Origin: Comamonas suwonensis
Lineage (GTDB): Bacteria; Pseudomonadota; Gammaproteobacteria; Burkholderiales; Burkholderiaceae_C
Direction of reading: 5' to 3'
DNA: 64,000 nucleotides
Assembly (NCBI RefSeq): GCF_012844455.2
Contig: NZ_JABBCQ020000001.1
Span: 124,001 to 188,000 of the forward strand
Shown here: positions 18,227-28,110 of the stretch, piece after piece
How the letters are laid out: each line of letters opens with the position of its first letter
How positions within the stretch are numbered: the stretch's first letter is position 1
Position numbers and translations under genes: made by a program
Notes under the pieces: generated by a model
Database searches by the model: none
What the model saw: only the letters and a program-made list of their open reading frames with translations
Told to the model about the DNA's origin: nothing

Positions 18227-18783
18227 GAGCCATACCCCGCTAGCAGACCTGCGTAAGCACCATTAGCCGCCAGCAACAGATCGCAAAACTGCCGCACCGC
18301 GCCATCTCCACCGCGCCGGCTGCTGACCCAGTCCGCAATATGCAGAGCCTCGTCGTGTGCATTGGCCGGAGCACAGGCAAAACGACTGCGTCGCATGACG
18401 GGAAGATCAGGCCAGTCGTCACCCATGGCCGCCGCCTGATCCCATTGCAGACCCAGCTCGGCCAGAATGGCCTCAGCGGCCGGGACTTTGTCCTCAGTGC
18501 CAAAGCGCGCATGTTCGATGCCCAGCTGCTTCAAGCGTAAACGCAGCGGTGCGGAGTCGCGTCCCGTCACCACAGCAGGCGTGATGCCCGCCTTTTGCAG
18601 CATTTTCAGGCCATGACCATCCAGCGTATGAAAGCGCTTGAGCACCTCGCCTTCGCCAGAAAAATACAAGCCGCCATCGGTTAGCACGCCATCCACATCA
18701 AAGAAGACGACACGAACCTCTTGCGCCTTAAGCAACAGTTGCGGGTCCCATTGCTGGCTGGGGGTCAGAGCTGGTCGGTTCAT
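18223..18783 (-). CDS. kdsC: 3-deoxy-D-manno-octulosonate 8-phosphate phosphatase KdsC
   Basis: Removes phosphate from Kdo-8-P, the third step of Kdo synthesis for LPS. HAD phosphatase of 186 residues without a large cap, as usual for KdsC. Motif I is FFDVDGVLTDG (nucleophile Asp and acid/base Asp), motif II VVTGRDS, the lysine is in GTEDKV, and motif III is MGDDWPDLPVM. I start at the ATG at 18783; the TTG one codon earlier has no advantage. The ATG shares its A with the kdsD TGA stop, so translation is coupled. Confidence 0.95.
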   Translation of the reverse strand: MNRPALTPSQQWDPQLLLKAQEVRVVFFDVDGVLTDGGLYFSGEGEVLKRFHTLDGHGLKMLQKAGITPAVVTGRDSAPLRLRLKQLGIEHARFGTEDKVPAAEAILAELGLQWDQAAAMGDDWPDLPVMRRSRFACAPANAHDEALHIADWVSSRRGGDGAVRQFCDLLLAANGAYAGLLAGYGS

Positions 18784-19784
18784 CAAATCACCTTGGCACG
18801 CATCAAGTCGCGAATATGCACCACGCCCTGCAGTTGTTTGCGCTCATCCGTGACAAGCACGGCCGTTACACCGCTCTCTTCCATCATGCGAGCGGCAGCA
18901 ACGGCCAGCAGGTCAGGCTTGATGGTCAAAGGATTGGCATGCATCACATCTTGCGCAGTCTGGGTGCGCAGGTCGATGCCCGCCTCAACACAGCGACGTA
19001 AATCACCGTCCGTGAAAATGCCAAGCAGCTCGCCCCCAGCATTGACGACTGCAGAGCAGCCAAGCCCCTTGGCGCTCATTTCACGCATCAGCGCTACGGT
19101 ACTGACGTCTTGTGCAACCTGAGGCACATCTGCCCCGTGTCGCATCACATCTCGCACATGAGTCAGCAGACGACGGCCCAGCGCGCCGCCGGGATGCGAG
19201 CGGGCAAAGTCTTCGGCGCCAAAGCCTCGTGCATCCAGCAGAGCTACAGCCAGTGCGTCGCCCATAGCCAGTTGCGATGTAGTGCTGGCAGTCGGAGCCA
19301 GATTCAACGGGCAGGCTTCTTTGTCGACACGGGTGTCCAACACCCAGTCGGCGTGCTTAGCCAATGTGGATTGCAGGCCGCCAGTGACAGCAACCAGTGG
19401 CACGCCCATGCGCTTGATGGCAGGCAAAACGCCTGTCAGCTCATCCGTCTCACCACTGTTCGACAGTGCCAGCACTAGATCATCGGCCGTCAACATACCC
19501 AGATCGCCATGGCTTGCTTCCGCAGGGTGCACAAAGAAGGAAGGCGTACCTGTCGATGCCAAGGTCGCGGCGATCTTGCGGCCCACATGCCCGCTTTTAC
19601 CCATACCCATGACCACCACACGGCCCGGGAGTTGCAGCACACGCTGCACAACCTCCGTGAATGCGCCGTTGAGGCGAGCGGACATGGCGCGCAAGGCATC
19701 CGCTTCAATATCCAGAGCCTCACGGGCCAGGTTCAGGGCACGCGGTGCGTCGATCAGTCGCGAATGAGCAGCATCAGAATTCAT
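18783..19784 (-). CDS. kdsD: D-arabinose 5-phosphate isomerase KdsD
   Basis: Converts ribulose 5-phosphate to arabinose 5-phosphate, the first step of Kdo synthesis. The 333-residue protein has a SIS sugar-isomerase domain (residues about 30-180: GMGKSGHVGRKIAATLASTGTPSFFVHPAEA, given here as GMGKSGHVG and FVHPAEASHGDLG). Two C-terminal CBS domains start near HVRDVMRHG and DVMHANPLT. First gene of the kdsD-kdsC-lptC-SDR operon and divergent from apt across 113 bases. Confidence 0.95.
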   Translation of the reverse strand: MNSDAAHSRLIDAPRALNLAREALDIEADALRAMSARLNGAFTEVVQRVLQLPGRVVVMGMGKSGHVGRKIAATLASTGTPSFFVHPAEASHGDLGMLTADDLVLALSNSGETDELTGVLPAIKRMGVPLVAVTGGLQSTLAKHADWVLDTRVDKEACPLNLAPTASTTSQLAMGDALAVALLDARGFGAEDFARSHPGGALGRRLLTHVRDVMRHGADVPQVAQDVSTVALMREMSAKGLGCSAVVNAGGELLGIFTDGDLRRCVEAGIDLRTQTAQDVMHANPLTIKPDLLAVAAARMMEESGVTAVLVTDERKQLQGVVHIRDLMRAKVI

Positions 19785-19897
19785 AGTTGGATTTTAGCCA
19801 GCCCGCACCGACCAGCCTGTGGACAACATCCCTTTTACCTGCATTTTGGGCCTGAGCCCATACACTGGGCTCCGTTCCGAACCCCTGAGATCGTGCC

Positions 19898-20455
19898 ATG
19901 CAAACTTCTACCAACGTCAACGACTTTCTGCGTGACCACATCCGTACCGTGCCGGACTGGCCGGCTCCGGGCGTGCAATTTCGCGACATCACGCCTTTGC
20001 TGCAGGACCCCAAGGTCTTCCGCGTGCTGACAGACGCCTTTGTCCAGCGCTATATGGACCCAGCGCTGCGCCCCGATGTCGTCGCAGGTCTGGATGCCAG
20101 AGGCTTCATTCTGGGAGCGGTGATTGCGCACGAGCTGAATGTGGGCTTCATCCCCATCCGCAAGAAAGGCAAGCTGCCCTTTACTACGGTGGAAGAAACC
20201 TATGAGCTGGAATACGGCAGTGCCACGGTGGAGTTGCACACCGATGCCGTCAAACCCGGCCAGCGTGTGCTGCTGATTGACGACCTGATTGCCACTGGTG
20301 GCACCATGATGGCCGGCAAGAAGTTGCTGGAAAAATTGGGGGCTACCGTGGTGGAAGGCGCTGCCATTGTGGACCTGCCAGAACTAGGCGGTTCCAAACA
20401 CCTCAAGGACAGTGGTTTGCCCTTATTCACACTAGTCGATTTCGCCGGGCACTGA
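19898..20455 (+). CDS. apt: Adenine phosphoribosyltransferase
   Basis: Salvages adenine with PRPP to make AMP. The 185-residue protein has the type I PRTase fold with the PRPP-binding loop [13 protein letters not shown], and the Apt-specific [16 protein letters not shown] near the N-terminus, which contacts adenine. [10 protein letters not shown] and RKKGKLP are also typical. Single-gene unit between divergent kdsD and a convergent unknown gene. Confidence 0.97.
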   Translation: MQTSTNVNDFLRDHIRTVPDWPAPGVQFRDITPLLQDPKVFRVLTDAFVQRYMDPALRPDVVAGLDARGFILGAVIAHELNVGFIPIRKKGKLPFTTVEETYELEYGSATVELHTDAVKPGQRVLLIDDLIATGGTMMAGKKLLEKLGATVVEGAAIVDLPELGGSKHLKDSGLPLFTLVDFAGH

Positions 20456-20478
20456 GCCTGGACGCAAGCGCCAGGGAC

Positions 20479-21156
20479 TTAGCGCAACTCTCCGTATTGC
20501 GTCACGCCCAGAGAGCCGAGACCAGAAACGGCGAATTCGCCACCCTCTTCATGCCCGGAACCCGGGCCCAGCAAGGGTGCCCGGCGCGATGTGTGCATAC
20601 CGGCAAGCGTCGTACCCGACTGCGCCACGGCTTGCTTGAAGGCGTCCATTTCCAGCGAATCAATGGGCTCAAAAGCACGGCCGGCAAACGCGGGTTGTGC
20701 AGCGGCAACGGGCACTTGTCTCTGCGCAGGTACGGGTGCTGCCACAGGGGCACCCAGCGGCACGGCAAAATTCGGCACCGGTGCGGCCTGAATCTGTCCG
20801 TTAACCCGCCAGTACACGGCATGAACGCCCGCCTCCATGCGGGTTCTGGCCAGTTCGGCGATCAGCGCTTCAATGCTTCTTTGCTGCGAGGCATCTGCCG
20901 CATAGGCCGGAGCCAGATCAACCATGACCACAAAGCGCTGCCCGCTGCTGTCGAGCGAAAGCACCTTGAATTTGTAGCCTGCGGAGAGAATGCCGACCCG
21001 CACCATGGCTTCACGCACGATGACATACAACTGCTCTCGCCTTGCAGAGCGCTCTCTGCGCTGCGTCTGGCGTGCGCCGGACTCATCCTCGTGGCGAGGC
21101 GCTTGCGTGCCACCATCTTGGCGAGACCCGCGAGAAAACCATCGAAACAGGGACAT
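20479..21156 (-). CDS. Unknown protein, conserved-looking core with proline/alanine-rich linker
   Basis: I do not recognise the function. The 225-residue product starts with a basic segment (SLFRWFSRGSR), then a charged stretch rich in Arg/Glu. A compact alpha/beta core follows at about residues 43-125 (LYVIVREAMVRVGILSAGYKFKVLSLD, shown here as REAMVRVGILSAGYKFKVLS) with RFVVMVDL and HAVYWRVNG. The rest is a Pro/Ala/Val-rich linker and a low-complexity tail. No signal peptide or transmembrane helix. I start at the ATG at 21156; a GTG two codons earlier is possible. Regular codon use suggests a real gene. Confidence 0.7.
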   Translation of the reverse strand: MSLFRWFSRGSRQDGGTQAPRHEDESGARQTQRRERSARREQLYVIVREAMVRVGILSAGYKFKVLSLDSSGQRFVVMVDLAPAYAADASQQRSIEALIAELARTRMEAGVHAVYWRVNGQIQAAPVPNFAVPLGAPVAAPVPAQRQVPVAAAQPAFAGRAFEPIDSLEMDAFKQAVAQSGTTLAGMHTSRRAPLLGPGSGHEEGGEFAVSGLGSLGVTQYGELR

Positions 21157-21299
21157 GAGCACACTCGTTTAAGCTAAGGTTACAACAAGACACATTCTGC
21201 CCCCAGGCCAGAGACAGCTTGCGAAATTTGCTGAAATATTAGCCTGTGTCCGACATAGATCAAGCACAAAATCCAGAGCAAACGCTAATTTTCGACCCA

Positions 21300-21779
21300 T
21301 CAAGTACTGGCAACCCGACGTCGGCTATCACCGGCACGGCGGGCCAGCACCTGGCCTGCCATGGTGACCAGTGCCAGGCCTAGAACGGGCTGACGATTGG
21401 CCAGCTCTGTAAAACGCATGGCTGTCAGGCACCACAGACGGCTGGGTGCTGCGGCCTGAACCGTAGCACGGCGCGGACGGTGGGCAAAGAATGCGCCTTC
21501 GCCCACGATAGAGCCGGGCCCGACCAGCGCGAGGCGAATTCTTTCCTTGGCATCCTGGTAGTGGACGCTTAACGAGCCGTATTCCACCATGTAAAGGTTG
21601 CGATCCAGCGCACCTTCGGCAAACAACACTTCACTGGCTGCAAGCGTGATCGGCTGCAGATACGGTACCAGCAACTCCCACTGAGCAGCCGTGAGCATGC
21701 TTTGCGCGGTATCAGTGGCAACTGAAGTTGTCATCGCCTGAATCAGCGCCGACAAGTCTTTAGATGTTGAAGCAGACAT
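21300..21779 (-). CDS. Cyclic nucleotide-binding (cNMP) domain protein without DNA-binding domain
   Basis: A 159-residue protein made of one CRP-like cNMP-binding domain (about residues 32-140): LLVPYLQPITLAASEVLF, then NLYMVEYGSLSV and the phosphate-binding-cassette region PGSIVGEGAFFAHRPRRATVQA, shown here as GEGAFFAHRPRRATVQA. In CRP the corresponding cassette holds the Glu and Arg that contact cAMP; Glu and Arg are both present here. There is no helix-turn-helix domain, so it is not a transcription factor alone. The partner is unknown. ATG at 21779 preferred over a TTG two codons upstream. Confidence 0.78.
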   Translation of the reverse strand: MSASTSKDLSALIQAMTTSVATDTAQSMLTAAQWELLVPYLQPITLAASEVLFAEGALDRNLYMVEYGSLSVHYQDAKERIRLALVGPGSIVGEGAFFAHRPRRATVQAAAPSRLWCLTAMRFTELANRQPVLGLALVTMAGQVLARRAGDSRRRVAST

Positions 21780-22085
21780 AGGCAATGGTTAGATCGCGAC
21801 CGCCGCATGTAATCAGAGAAGGCAACTCTTGATCAGCAACATGGCCACTCATGGATAGAACAAATTCATTGTGCCATGGCACACCATTAACGCCGAGTGA
21901 ATGCTAAGTGACTCTGGCAATCCCACCAATCGCTTATGAGGTGGAGTTTCTTTAACTGACTCAAAGTGTTTGCATTGGCATGAGCAACAGCAAAAAAGGA
22001 TCGATAAGTCGATCCTTTTTTGATAGCCATCAGCACTCTACCTATAAAGGCGGATGCTGCTTTTCACTAAAAATTCAGCCGCAAA
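21780..22085. other. Intergenic region with no gene
   Basis: About 306 bases between the cNMP-domain gene and pgk. Only the hairpin terminator at 21992-22021 stands out. The A/T-rich rest next to 21780-21960 presumably holds the promoter of the cNMP-domain gene. Confidence 0.6.
21992..22021 (-). terminator. Intrinsic terminator downstream of pgk
   Basis: AAAAAAGGATCGA and TCGATCCTTTTTT pair around TAAG, 65 bases after the pgk stop codon. T-runs on both strands make it usable in both directions. Confidence 0.88.
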
Positions 22086-23279
22086 TCAACCGTTCGCACG
22101 CTTTTGCAGAATTTCGAAGGCGGGCAGCGTCTTGCCCTCCAGCACTTCGAGGAACGCGCCGCCGCCGGTGGAGATATAGCCCACCTTGTCTTCGATGTTG
22201 TACTTGGCAATGGCTGCCAGAGTATCGCCACCGCCCGCAATGCTGAAGGCACTGGACTCAGCCACAGCCGTGGCGATGGCCTTGGTGCCACCAGCAAACT
22301 GGTCGAACTCGAACACGCCCACAGGGCCGTTCCAGACGATGGTGCCAGCCTTCTTCAACTGCTCGGCCAGCTTGGCGGCAGTTTCTGGGCCGATGTCCAG
22401 AATCATGTCGTCGTCTTCAACTTCAGTGGCCTTCTTCACCGTGGCGGGTGCATCCGCAGCAAAAGTCTTGGCAGTCACCACATCGGTAGGCACGGGCACG
22501 TCAGCGCCGCGTGCCGCCATGGCGTCGATCACGGCCTTGGCATCAGCCACCAGATCGGCTTCCGCCAGAGATTTGCCGATCTTCAGGCCAGCAGCCAGCA
22601 TAAAGGTGTTGGCAATACCGCCGCCCACAATCAGCTGATCGACCTTGTCGGCCAGCGACTTGAGGATTGTCAGCTTGGTCGAGACCTTGGAGCCCGCCAC
22701 GATGGCGGCCAGGGGGCGAGCAGGCGCAGCCAGCGCCTTGGTAATGGCATCAATCTCGGCGGACAGCAGTGGACCGGCACAGGCGATGGGGGCGTACTCG
22801 GCGATGCCGTAAGTCGTGCCTTCAGCACGGTGTGCGGTGCCAAAGGCGTCGTTCACGAAGATGTCGCACAGCTTGGCCATCTTCTGGGCCAGTTCGGGCT
22901 TGTTCTTCTTCTCACCCACATTCACGCGGCAGTTTTCCAGCAGCACGACCTGGCCTGCAGCCACTTGCACACCGTCCACCCAGTTGGCGACCAGAGGCAC
23001 ATCACGCCCCAGCAGCTCGGACAGGCGCTTGGCCACGGGAGCCAGCGAGTCTGCTGGCTTGAATTCACCTTCGGTGGGGCGGCCCAGGTGGCTGGTCACC
23101 ATCACGGCGGCTCCGGCCTTCAGCGCCATTTCAATCGCCGGCACCGAGGCACGCACGCGGGTGTCTTCGGTGATTTCACCGGCGTCGTTCAGGGGAACGT
23201 TCAGGTCGGCACGAATGAAAACACGTTGACCCTGGACTTTGCCTTGGGCGCACAGATCGGAGAAACGGATGATATTCAT
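22086..23279 (-). CDS. pgk: Phosphoglycerate kinase
   Basis: Glycolytic enzyme interconverting 1,3-bisphosphoglycerate plus ADP with 3-phosphoglycerate plus ATP. Full length (397 residues). The N-terminal substrate domain has RADLNVPL and SHLGRP; the hinge and nucleotide domain show [27 protein letters not shown] and the C-terminal GGGDT and STGGGAFLE. The N-terminus fits the family, so the ATG at 23279 is probably right although no Shine-Dalgarno is visible. A small hairpin with a T-run ends just before it. Monocistronic. Confidence 0.97.
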   Translation of the reverse strand: MNIIRFSDLCAQGKVQGQRVFIRADLNVPLNDAGEITEDTRVRASVPAIEMALKAGAAVMVTSHLGRPTEGEFKPADSLAPVAKRLSELLGRDVPLVANWVDGVQVAAGQVVLLENCRVNVGEKKNKPELAQKMAKLCDIFVNDAFGTAHRAEGTTYGIAEYAPIACAGPLLSAEIDAITKALAAPARPLAAIVAGSKVSTKLTILKSLADKVDQLIVGGGIANTFMLAAGLKIGKSLAEADLVADAKAVIDAMAARGADVPVPTDVVTAKTFAADAPATVKKATEVEDDDMILDIGPETAAKLAEQLKKAGTIVWNGPVGVFEFDQFAGGTKAIATAVAESSAFSIAGGGDTLAAIAKYNIEDKVGYISTGGGAFLEVLEGKTLPAFEILQKRANG

Positions 23280-23284
23280 GCAGC

Positions 23285-23306
23285 AAAAAAGCGACCCGAA
23301 AGTCGC
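23285..23306 (-). terminator. Terminator-like hairpin immediately upstream of pgk
   Basis: On the minus strand GCGAC (23306-23302) pairs with GTCGC (23295-23291) and six T's follow, ending five bases before the pgk ATG. The stem is short (5-6 pairs), so it may be a chance structure. If functional it would be an attenuator. Confidence 0.35.
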
Positions 23307-23461
23307 CCATAAAAAGGTTGGAAAACGAAAAATCTGCCGGTATTTTAGGGTGTTCGACCTGTTAAGTGCATGCGTTTACCCGCTTACTCGACTCAAAAAA
23401 AGGAGCATCACCCGCTCGTGGTAACTGGGTTTCAGGCTGTTTACCTGCAACTCATAAGAAA

Positions 23462-23482
23462 ACAGGAGCACTCAGCTCCTGT
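23462..23482 (-). terminator. Terminator after azlD
   Basis: ACAGGAGC pairs with GCTCCTGT around five bases, followed on the minus strand by TTTTCTT. It ends the def-lipoprotein-fmt-azlC-azlD run before pgk. Confidence 0.65.
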
Positions 23483-23498
23483 ATATCTAGCGATGGGG

Positions 23499-23831
23499 CT
23501 ACCAACCCCATCCGATGTGCAGCGGCAGATAGATCACCATGCCCAAAGCGATGGTCCCCAGAATGCTGCGCTTGTAAAAAAAGTACACCACTGCAGCAGC
23601 CAATGCGGGCAGCCGCGCGTCGGCAAAGCTGCTGATGAGCTGGCCGTTGCTCATCACAATCTCGGGCGCAATCACGGCCGCAAGGGCCGCCAGCGGTGCG
23701 TACTTGAGGCCGCGCTTGAGCCAGTTGGGCAGGGGGACTTCCTGCTCGGGAATCATGAAGAAGGCGCGCGTCACCAAGGTGATGATGGCCAGGCCAATGC
23801 AGGCAATGACGATCCAGAAGCTGCTCATCAT
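23499..23831 (-). CDS. azlD: AzlD family branched-chain amino acid exporter subunit
   Basis: Small hydrophobic protein (110 residues, about four membrane segments) with the family features TLVTRAFFMIP and LKYAPLAALAAVIAPEI. With AzlC it forms an exporter of branched-chain amino acids or analogues. The ATGATG start overlaps the azlC stop, so the pair is translationally coupled. Confidence 0.9.
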   Translation of the reverse strand: MMSSFWIVIACIGLAIITLVTRAFFMIPEQEVPLPNWLKRGLKYAPLAALAAVIAPEIVMSNGQLISSFADARLPALAAAVVYFFYKRSILGTIALGMVIYLPLHIGWGW

Positions 23832-24598
23832 GACTGGCTCTCCTTGTCCCTGACTGCAGGCAGTTGGCTGGCCTGCTTTTGCAGCTGCTCAGTCATCAGG
23901 CCCGCCGCAACGGCAGCCGCAATCGCCACCAGAATATTGAGCTTGAGCGGCAAGGCAAACGCCGCCACCGCCGCCGTGCAGGCCACAACAGAGGCCACCC
24001 AGGTCGCGCGATCATTGAGCATGGACAACAGCACGCCCAGCAGCGCCAGCACGCCCGCAAAGCCCAGCCCCCAGGACAGCGGAATCTGATCGGCCAGAAA
24101 AATACCCAGCGTCGATGGAATCTGCCAGGCCACCCAGTTGGTCACTGCGGCGCCCCAGAAGTAGGGCAATTGCTCTGGCTGCGGTTTGGCATCGGGGTAG
24201 CGGCGCATGAAGTTCACAAAAATCACGTCGCCGCTGAAGTAGGCCGCCGTCAAACGATGGCGCAGGCTCAGGTGCGAGAAATAGCTTCGCCACATGCTCG
24301 ACAAAATCACAAAGCGCAGGTTCACGCAGATTGCCGTGAACCAGACCACCCACAGCGGCGCGCCCACGGCAATCAGGGGCAGAACGGCCAGTTGGGCGCT
24401 GCCTGCATAGGCGGTAAAGCCCATCAACAGCGCCAGGGGCACAGACAAGCCGCTTTTGACCATGGCCACGCCGGTGACCAGACCCCAGGCCGCAATGCCC
24501 AGCGCCGTGCCGCTCATCTCTTTGGCACCCAGCCAGAAGAAGGGGTCTTTGACGATCGATTTCGCACGCTGGCTCAGCGTGAGTGCCCTGTCCGTCAT
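23828..24598 (-). CDS. azlC: AzlC family branched-chain amino acid exporter subunit
   Basis: Inner-membrane protein of 256 residues with the AzlC/YgaZ signature ([21 protein letters not shown], shown here as [12 protein letters not shown]) and several hydrophobic helices, including [16 protein letters not shown]. Large subunit of the AzlCD exporter. Its start overlaps the fmt stop by four bases, an unusual extension of the def-fmt operon. Confidence 0.92.
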   Translation of the reverse strand: MTDRALTLSQRAKSIVKDPFFWLGAKEMSGTALGIAAWGLVTGVAMVKSGLSVPLALLMGFTAYAGSAQLAVLPLIAVGAPLWVVWFTAICVNLRFVILSSMWRSYFSHLSLRHRLTAAYFSGDVIFVNFMRRYPDAKPQPEQLPYFWGAAVTNWVAWQIPSTLGIFLADQIPLSWGLGFAGVLALLGVLLSMLNDRATWVASVVACTAAVAAFALPLKLNILVAIAAAVAAGLMTEQLQKQASQLPAVRDKESQS

Positions 24599-25560
24599 AC
24601 CTTTTCGGAGCCCTCGCCCAGCACCGCGCCCACAGGCAGGTCAAAGCCATGCAGAAAATCGCCAGCAGCCAGACGCTTGCCGCCCGCACGCTGCAGCAGC
24701 TGCATATTGAGAACGCCGCTGCCACAGGCCACGCGCACGCCTTGCGCATCGGCCGACAGCACGGTGCCAGCAGCGCCTGAACCCTCTTCGGCCACAGCAC
24801 CCCAGACCTTGATCGCTTCGCTGCCCAGACTGGTTGCGCCACCGGGGAAGGGGTTGAAGGCGCGCAGGCGGCGAGCGATGACTTCGGCGCTTTCGCTCCA
24901 GTCAATCAGGCTCTCGGCCTTTTCAATTTTGTGAGCGTAAGTCACGCCTTCGACGGGCTGGGACATGCGATCGAGGCCACCGCAGGCGGCCAGCTCCAGC
25001 GCTTCCACAATCAGGCGACCACCGAGTTCGGCCAGCTTGTCGTGCAGGCTGGCCGTGGTGTCGTCAGCAGCGATGGGCAGGCGCTCGATCACGCACATAT
25101 CACCGGTATCCAGGCCCGCATCCATCTGCATGATGGTGACGCCGGTCTCGGCATCGCCCGCTTCAATTGCGCGGTGAATAGGAGCAGCACCGCGCCAGCG
25201 CGGCAGCAGGGAAGCGTGGATGTTCAGGCAGCCCAGACGCGGCGTGTCGAGCACCCATTGCGGCAGGATCAGGCCATAGGCAGCCACCACCATCACATCC
25301 GCGCTGGCGGCAACAATTGCGGCCTTCGCGGCAGCGGCTTCTTCGGGGTACTTGCCATCCAGGCGCAGGCTCATAGGCTGGGCAACGGCAATGCCGTGCT
25401 CCAGCGCGCACTGCTTGACGGGAGACGCCTGCAGCTTCATTCCCCGGCCTGCGGGACGATCGGGCTGGGTCAAGATCAGTGGTACTTCAAAACCTGCAGC
25501 CAGCAAACGCTCCAAGGCCACGCGCGCAAACTCGGGCGTGCCCGCAAAAATGACTTTCAT
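24595..25560 (-). CDS. fmt: Methionyl-tRNA formyltransferase
   Basis: Formylates Met-tRNA(fMet) with 10-formyltetrahydrofolate for translation initiation. The 321-residue enzyme begins [12 protein letters not shown], has the catalytic Asn-His pair in [17 protein letters not shown] and the Asp in [12 protein letters not shown], and ends with the C-terminal OB-like tRNA-binding domain. A 122-base gap separates it from the upstream lipoprotein gene; def lies beyond that. The def-fmt pair is conserved widely, here interrupted. Confidence 0.97.
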   Translation of the reverse strand: MKVIFAGTPEFARVALERLLAAGFEVPLILTQPDRPAGRGMKLQASPVKQCALEHGIAVAQPMSLRLDGKYPEEAAAAKAAIVAASADVMVVAAYGLILPQWVLDTPRLGCLNIHASLLPRWRGAAPIHRAIEAGDAETGVTIMQMDAGLDTGDMCVIERLPIAADDTTASLHDKLAELGGRLIVEALELAACGGLDRMSQPVEGVTYAHKIEKAESLIDWSESAEVIARRLRAFNPFPGGATSLGSEAIKVWGAVAEEGSGAAGTVLSADAQGVRVACGSGVLNMQLLQRAGGKRLAAGDFLHGFDLPVGAVLGEGSEKV

Positions 25561-25682
25561 ATGCTTTCCGTATATCTCGGCGAGAAGCTCACATCAAAAA
25601 CGCCAGGCAAGAGCTGCCTCACGGCAATGGCGTGATCCATTTTCCAAAGAGAAAGGAAGTCGCGCAGTGCATGAGGGCGTGA

Positions 25683-26180
25683 TTACCGGCTCGGTTCTCT
25701 GATGTACATGCTCTCATCGGTGAACATGACCTTCTGCACCACACCTTGCGGGTCTATGTGCACATGGGCACGCCGAGCAAAGGTATTGTCCAGGAAACGG
25801 TAAGTCCAGATGTCACCTTTGAAGCTGTAGACCCTCTCGACTTTGGCGGGTGGGCCAAACTCGCGGTACACCGCATCTTGGGTATCTACGCCGTTGCGCA
25901 ATGCGAAAAAGTGAGCCGTATCCAGAACCTGCTCAACGCGCACCAAGCGCTGCTGGGCGTCAAAGTCCATATGGTAGACCTGCTGCCCCGCCGGTTGCTG
26001 GCTGTAGACCAGTCGCTGGCCGCCATCCGGCAAAGGCACAACCACCGTGGGCTTGCCCATGCCTTTTTCAACCTCTGCCTGCGGCATGCCGGGCTTTTGC
26101 CACTGAGGCACCATGCAACCCGCCAGCCCCAAGGCCAGCAAACTGGCAGTCAACAGAATTCTGAGACGGGGCAGGGGCAT
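25683..26180 (-). CDS. Small lipoprotein between def and fmt, function unknown
   Basis: A 165-residue protein with a lipoprotein signal peptide: basic start, hydrophobic core and lipobox LAGC (Cys22). The mature part looks like two repeats of an SmpA/OmlA(BamE)-like fold, each with a Gly-x-P-turn (KGMGKPTVVVPL; REFGPPAKVERV) followed by a W/Y-bearing strand. This suggests an envelope lipoprotein, but I cannot name it. It lies 11 bases downstream of def on the same strand and so is transcribed with it. Confidence 0.82.
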   Translation of the reverse strand: MPLPRLRILLTASLLALGLAGCMVPQWQKPGMPQAEVEKGMGKPTVVVPLPDGGQRLVYSQQPAGQQVYHMDFDAQQRLVRVEQVLDTAHFFALRNGVDTQDAVYREFGPPAKVERVYSFKGDIWTYRFLDNTFARRAHVHIDPQGVVQKVMFTDESMYIREPSR

Positions 26181-26191
26181 GAGGGCTCCAA

Positions 26192-26704
26192 TCAGTCTTT
26201 GAGGGCTTGCTTTTGAGCCTTGACCAGCTTGGTCTTGATGCGGTTGCGCTTGAGGGGCGAGAGATATTCAACAAAGACCTTGCCCATCAGGTGGTCCATC
26301 TCGTGCTGAATGCAGATGGCCAGCATGCCTTCGGCCTCAATCTCGCGGCTTTTACCGTTTTCGTCGAGGGCGCGCACTTTGACGGAGGTGGACCGCTCCA
26401 CGCCGTCATAAATACCAGGCACGGACAGGCAACCTTCTTCACCCAGCTGCTTTTCTTCGCTGGCCCAGAGAATCTCGGGATTGATCAGCGTCATGGGCTC
26501 ATTGCGCTCTTCAGACACATCGATCACGACCACGCGTACATGTGCGTCGATCTGCGTGGCGGCCAGGCCAATGCCATGGGCGTCATACATGGTCTCAAGC
26601 ATGTCTTTGACCAGCGTCTGGATGCGCTCATCCACCTGCGCCACGGGCTGGGCAACCTTGTGAAGACGGGGATCGGGGTAGCAAAGAATGGGAAGAATGG
26701 CCAT
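26192..26704 (-). CDS. def: Peptide deformylase
   Basis: Removes the N-terminal formyl group from nascent proteins. The 170-residue metalloenzyme carries all three motifs: GIGLAATQ (motif 1), EEGCLSVPG with the metal-binding Cys (motif 2) and QHEMDH, the HExxH metal site (motif 3). First gene of a def-lipoprotein-fmt-azlC-azlD run; divergent from the LysM gene. Confidence 0.97.
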   Translation of the reverse strand: MAILPILCYPDPRLHKVAQPVAQVDERIQTLVKDMLETMYDAHGIGLAATQIDAHVRVVVIDVSEERNEPMTLINPEILWASEEKQLGEEGCLSVPGIYDGVERSTSVKVRALDENGKSREIEAEGMLAICIQHEMDHLMGKVFVEYLSPLKRNRIKTKLVKAQKQALKD

Positions 26705-26908
26705 GGTATCTCGATAAATCTGTCGTTATTGTCCCAACTTTTGACGCTAAACGCTGGACTCAACCCCAATAAACATTGATCTATCGAGGCCTTGCGTCGA
26801 GAATTTCGTCACATTTGTAAGACTTGTAGGGTCGGTTATGCCAAGATCGACCACGGTGCGGCGACGCGAGGGACGCTGCAGTAAACGAATCCCGCAAGAA
26901 GGAATTTC

Positions 26909-28096
26909 ATGACCGCATTTGCCACTGCACGCGCCTTGAGTATTGGGGCCAGCTTGCTTGCAGCCCTGACTACGGTCCACGCTCAAAGCTACCCAGTGAC
27001 CGCCACTCAACGCTCAACAGCCCAGCAAGTCGCTCAGCAAGGCATCCCCGAGACAGAATTGGCACCCAATGCGCCCGCGCAATACACCGTCAAGCGCGGC
27101 GACACGCTGTGGGGTATTTCAGGCATGTATCTGCGTCAGCCATGGCGCTGGCCCGATCTGTGGGGCATGAACCTTTCCAGCATTTCCAACCCTCACCTGA
27201 TCTTCCCCGGTCAGGTGCTGTATCTGGTGCGCAGTAACGGCTATGCCCGCCTGTCCTCAACAGCACCCAACGGAGACTCCGGCGTAGTACGCCTGTCTCC
27301 GCAAGCGCGAGAATCGTCGCTCAACGACCTGGCCCTGCCTACGCTGCCCCCACACCTGATCGAGCCCTTCCTGGCGGAGCCACTGGTGGTGGACAGCCTG
27401 ACGCTGTCGCAAGCCCCACGCATCATTGCCACCATGGACAAGCGCGTGCTGATGGCCAAAGGTGACCGCGCCTATGTCCGCAACTCCGGCGGCGCACTGG
27501 TAAGCACCGCCAAGGGTCAACCTTTGAGTTACCGCCTCTTCCGCGAGGCAACACCGCTCAAGGACCCTATCAACGGCGAAATTCTAGGCTATGAAGCCAA
27601 GTATCTGGGCAATGCGGCCGTGGTGCGTGGCGAGACGCTGATCGAAACACCCGAAGGCCAGCCCGCGCAAAGCACACCCGGCACGGTGGACATCACCCGC
27701 TCCAAGAACGAGATCCGCGCTGGTGACCGCCTGCTGCCCGCCCCCGAGCAGCAATACCTGAGCTACGTTCCCCATGCACCCCGCACTGCCGTCAAGGCGG
27801 CCGTGGTGTCCATCTACAGCGACTCGGTGGGTGTCAACGCCGCCCAGAACCAGGTGATCGCCATCAACAAGGGCGCACAGAACGGCATGGACATTGGTAC
27901 GGTGCTTGAACTCATCAGCAAGGGCAATGTCATCGTGGACAAGACCAGCGCTACCCGTGACACCGTGAGGCTGCCTGACGAGCAAAACGGCTATGCCATG
28001 GTCTTCAAGGTCTTTGATCGCGTCTCCTACGCCCTCATCACCACGGCTCAGCGCCCCGTCAACATCGGTGACGGCCTGCAGTCGCCGCAGAACTAA
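26909..28096 (+). CDS. Secreted LysM-domain protein
   Basis: A 395-residue protein with a signal peptide (cleavage near VHAQS) and one LysM domain at about residues 52-105 (YTVKRGDTLWGIS ... NPHLIFPGQVLYLV), so it probably binds peptidoglycan in the periplasm. The rest (about 290 residues) has no motif I can name but repeats IDITRSKNEIRAGDRLLP-like strands, as in the LysM proteins that neighbour dprA in beta-proteobacteria. AAGAAGGA precedes the ATG. dprA starts 14 bases after its stop, so the two are co-transcribed. Confidence 0.88.
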   Translation: MTAFATARALSIGASLLAALTTVHAQSYPVTATQRSTAQQVAQQGIPETELAPNAPAQYTVKRGDTLWGISGMYLRQPWRWPDLWGMNLSSISNPHLIFPGQVLYLVRSNGYARLSSTAPNGDSGVVRLSPQARESSLNDLALPTLPPHLIEPFLAEPLVVDSLTLSQAPRIIATMDKRVLMAKGDRAYVRNSGGALVSTAKGQPLSYRLFREATPLKDPINGEILGYEAKYLGNAAVVRGETLIETPEGQPAQSTPGTVDITRSKNEIRAGDRLLPAPEQQYLSYVPHAPRTAVKAAVVSIYSDSVGVNAAQNQVIAINKGAQNGMDIGTVLELISKGNVIVDKTSATRDTVRLPDEQNGYAMVFKVFDRVSYALITTAQRPVNIGDGLQSPQN

Positions 28097-28110
28097 GCCG
28101 GAGAGCAAGC

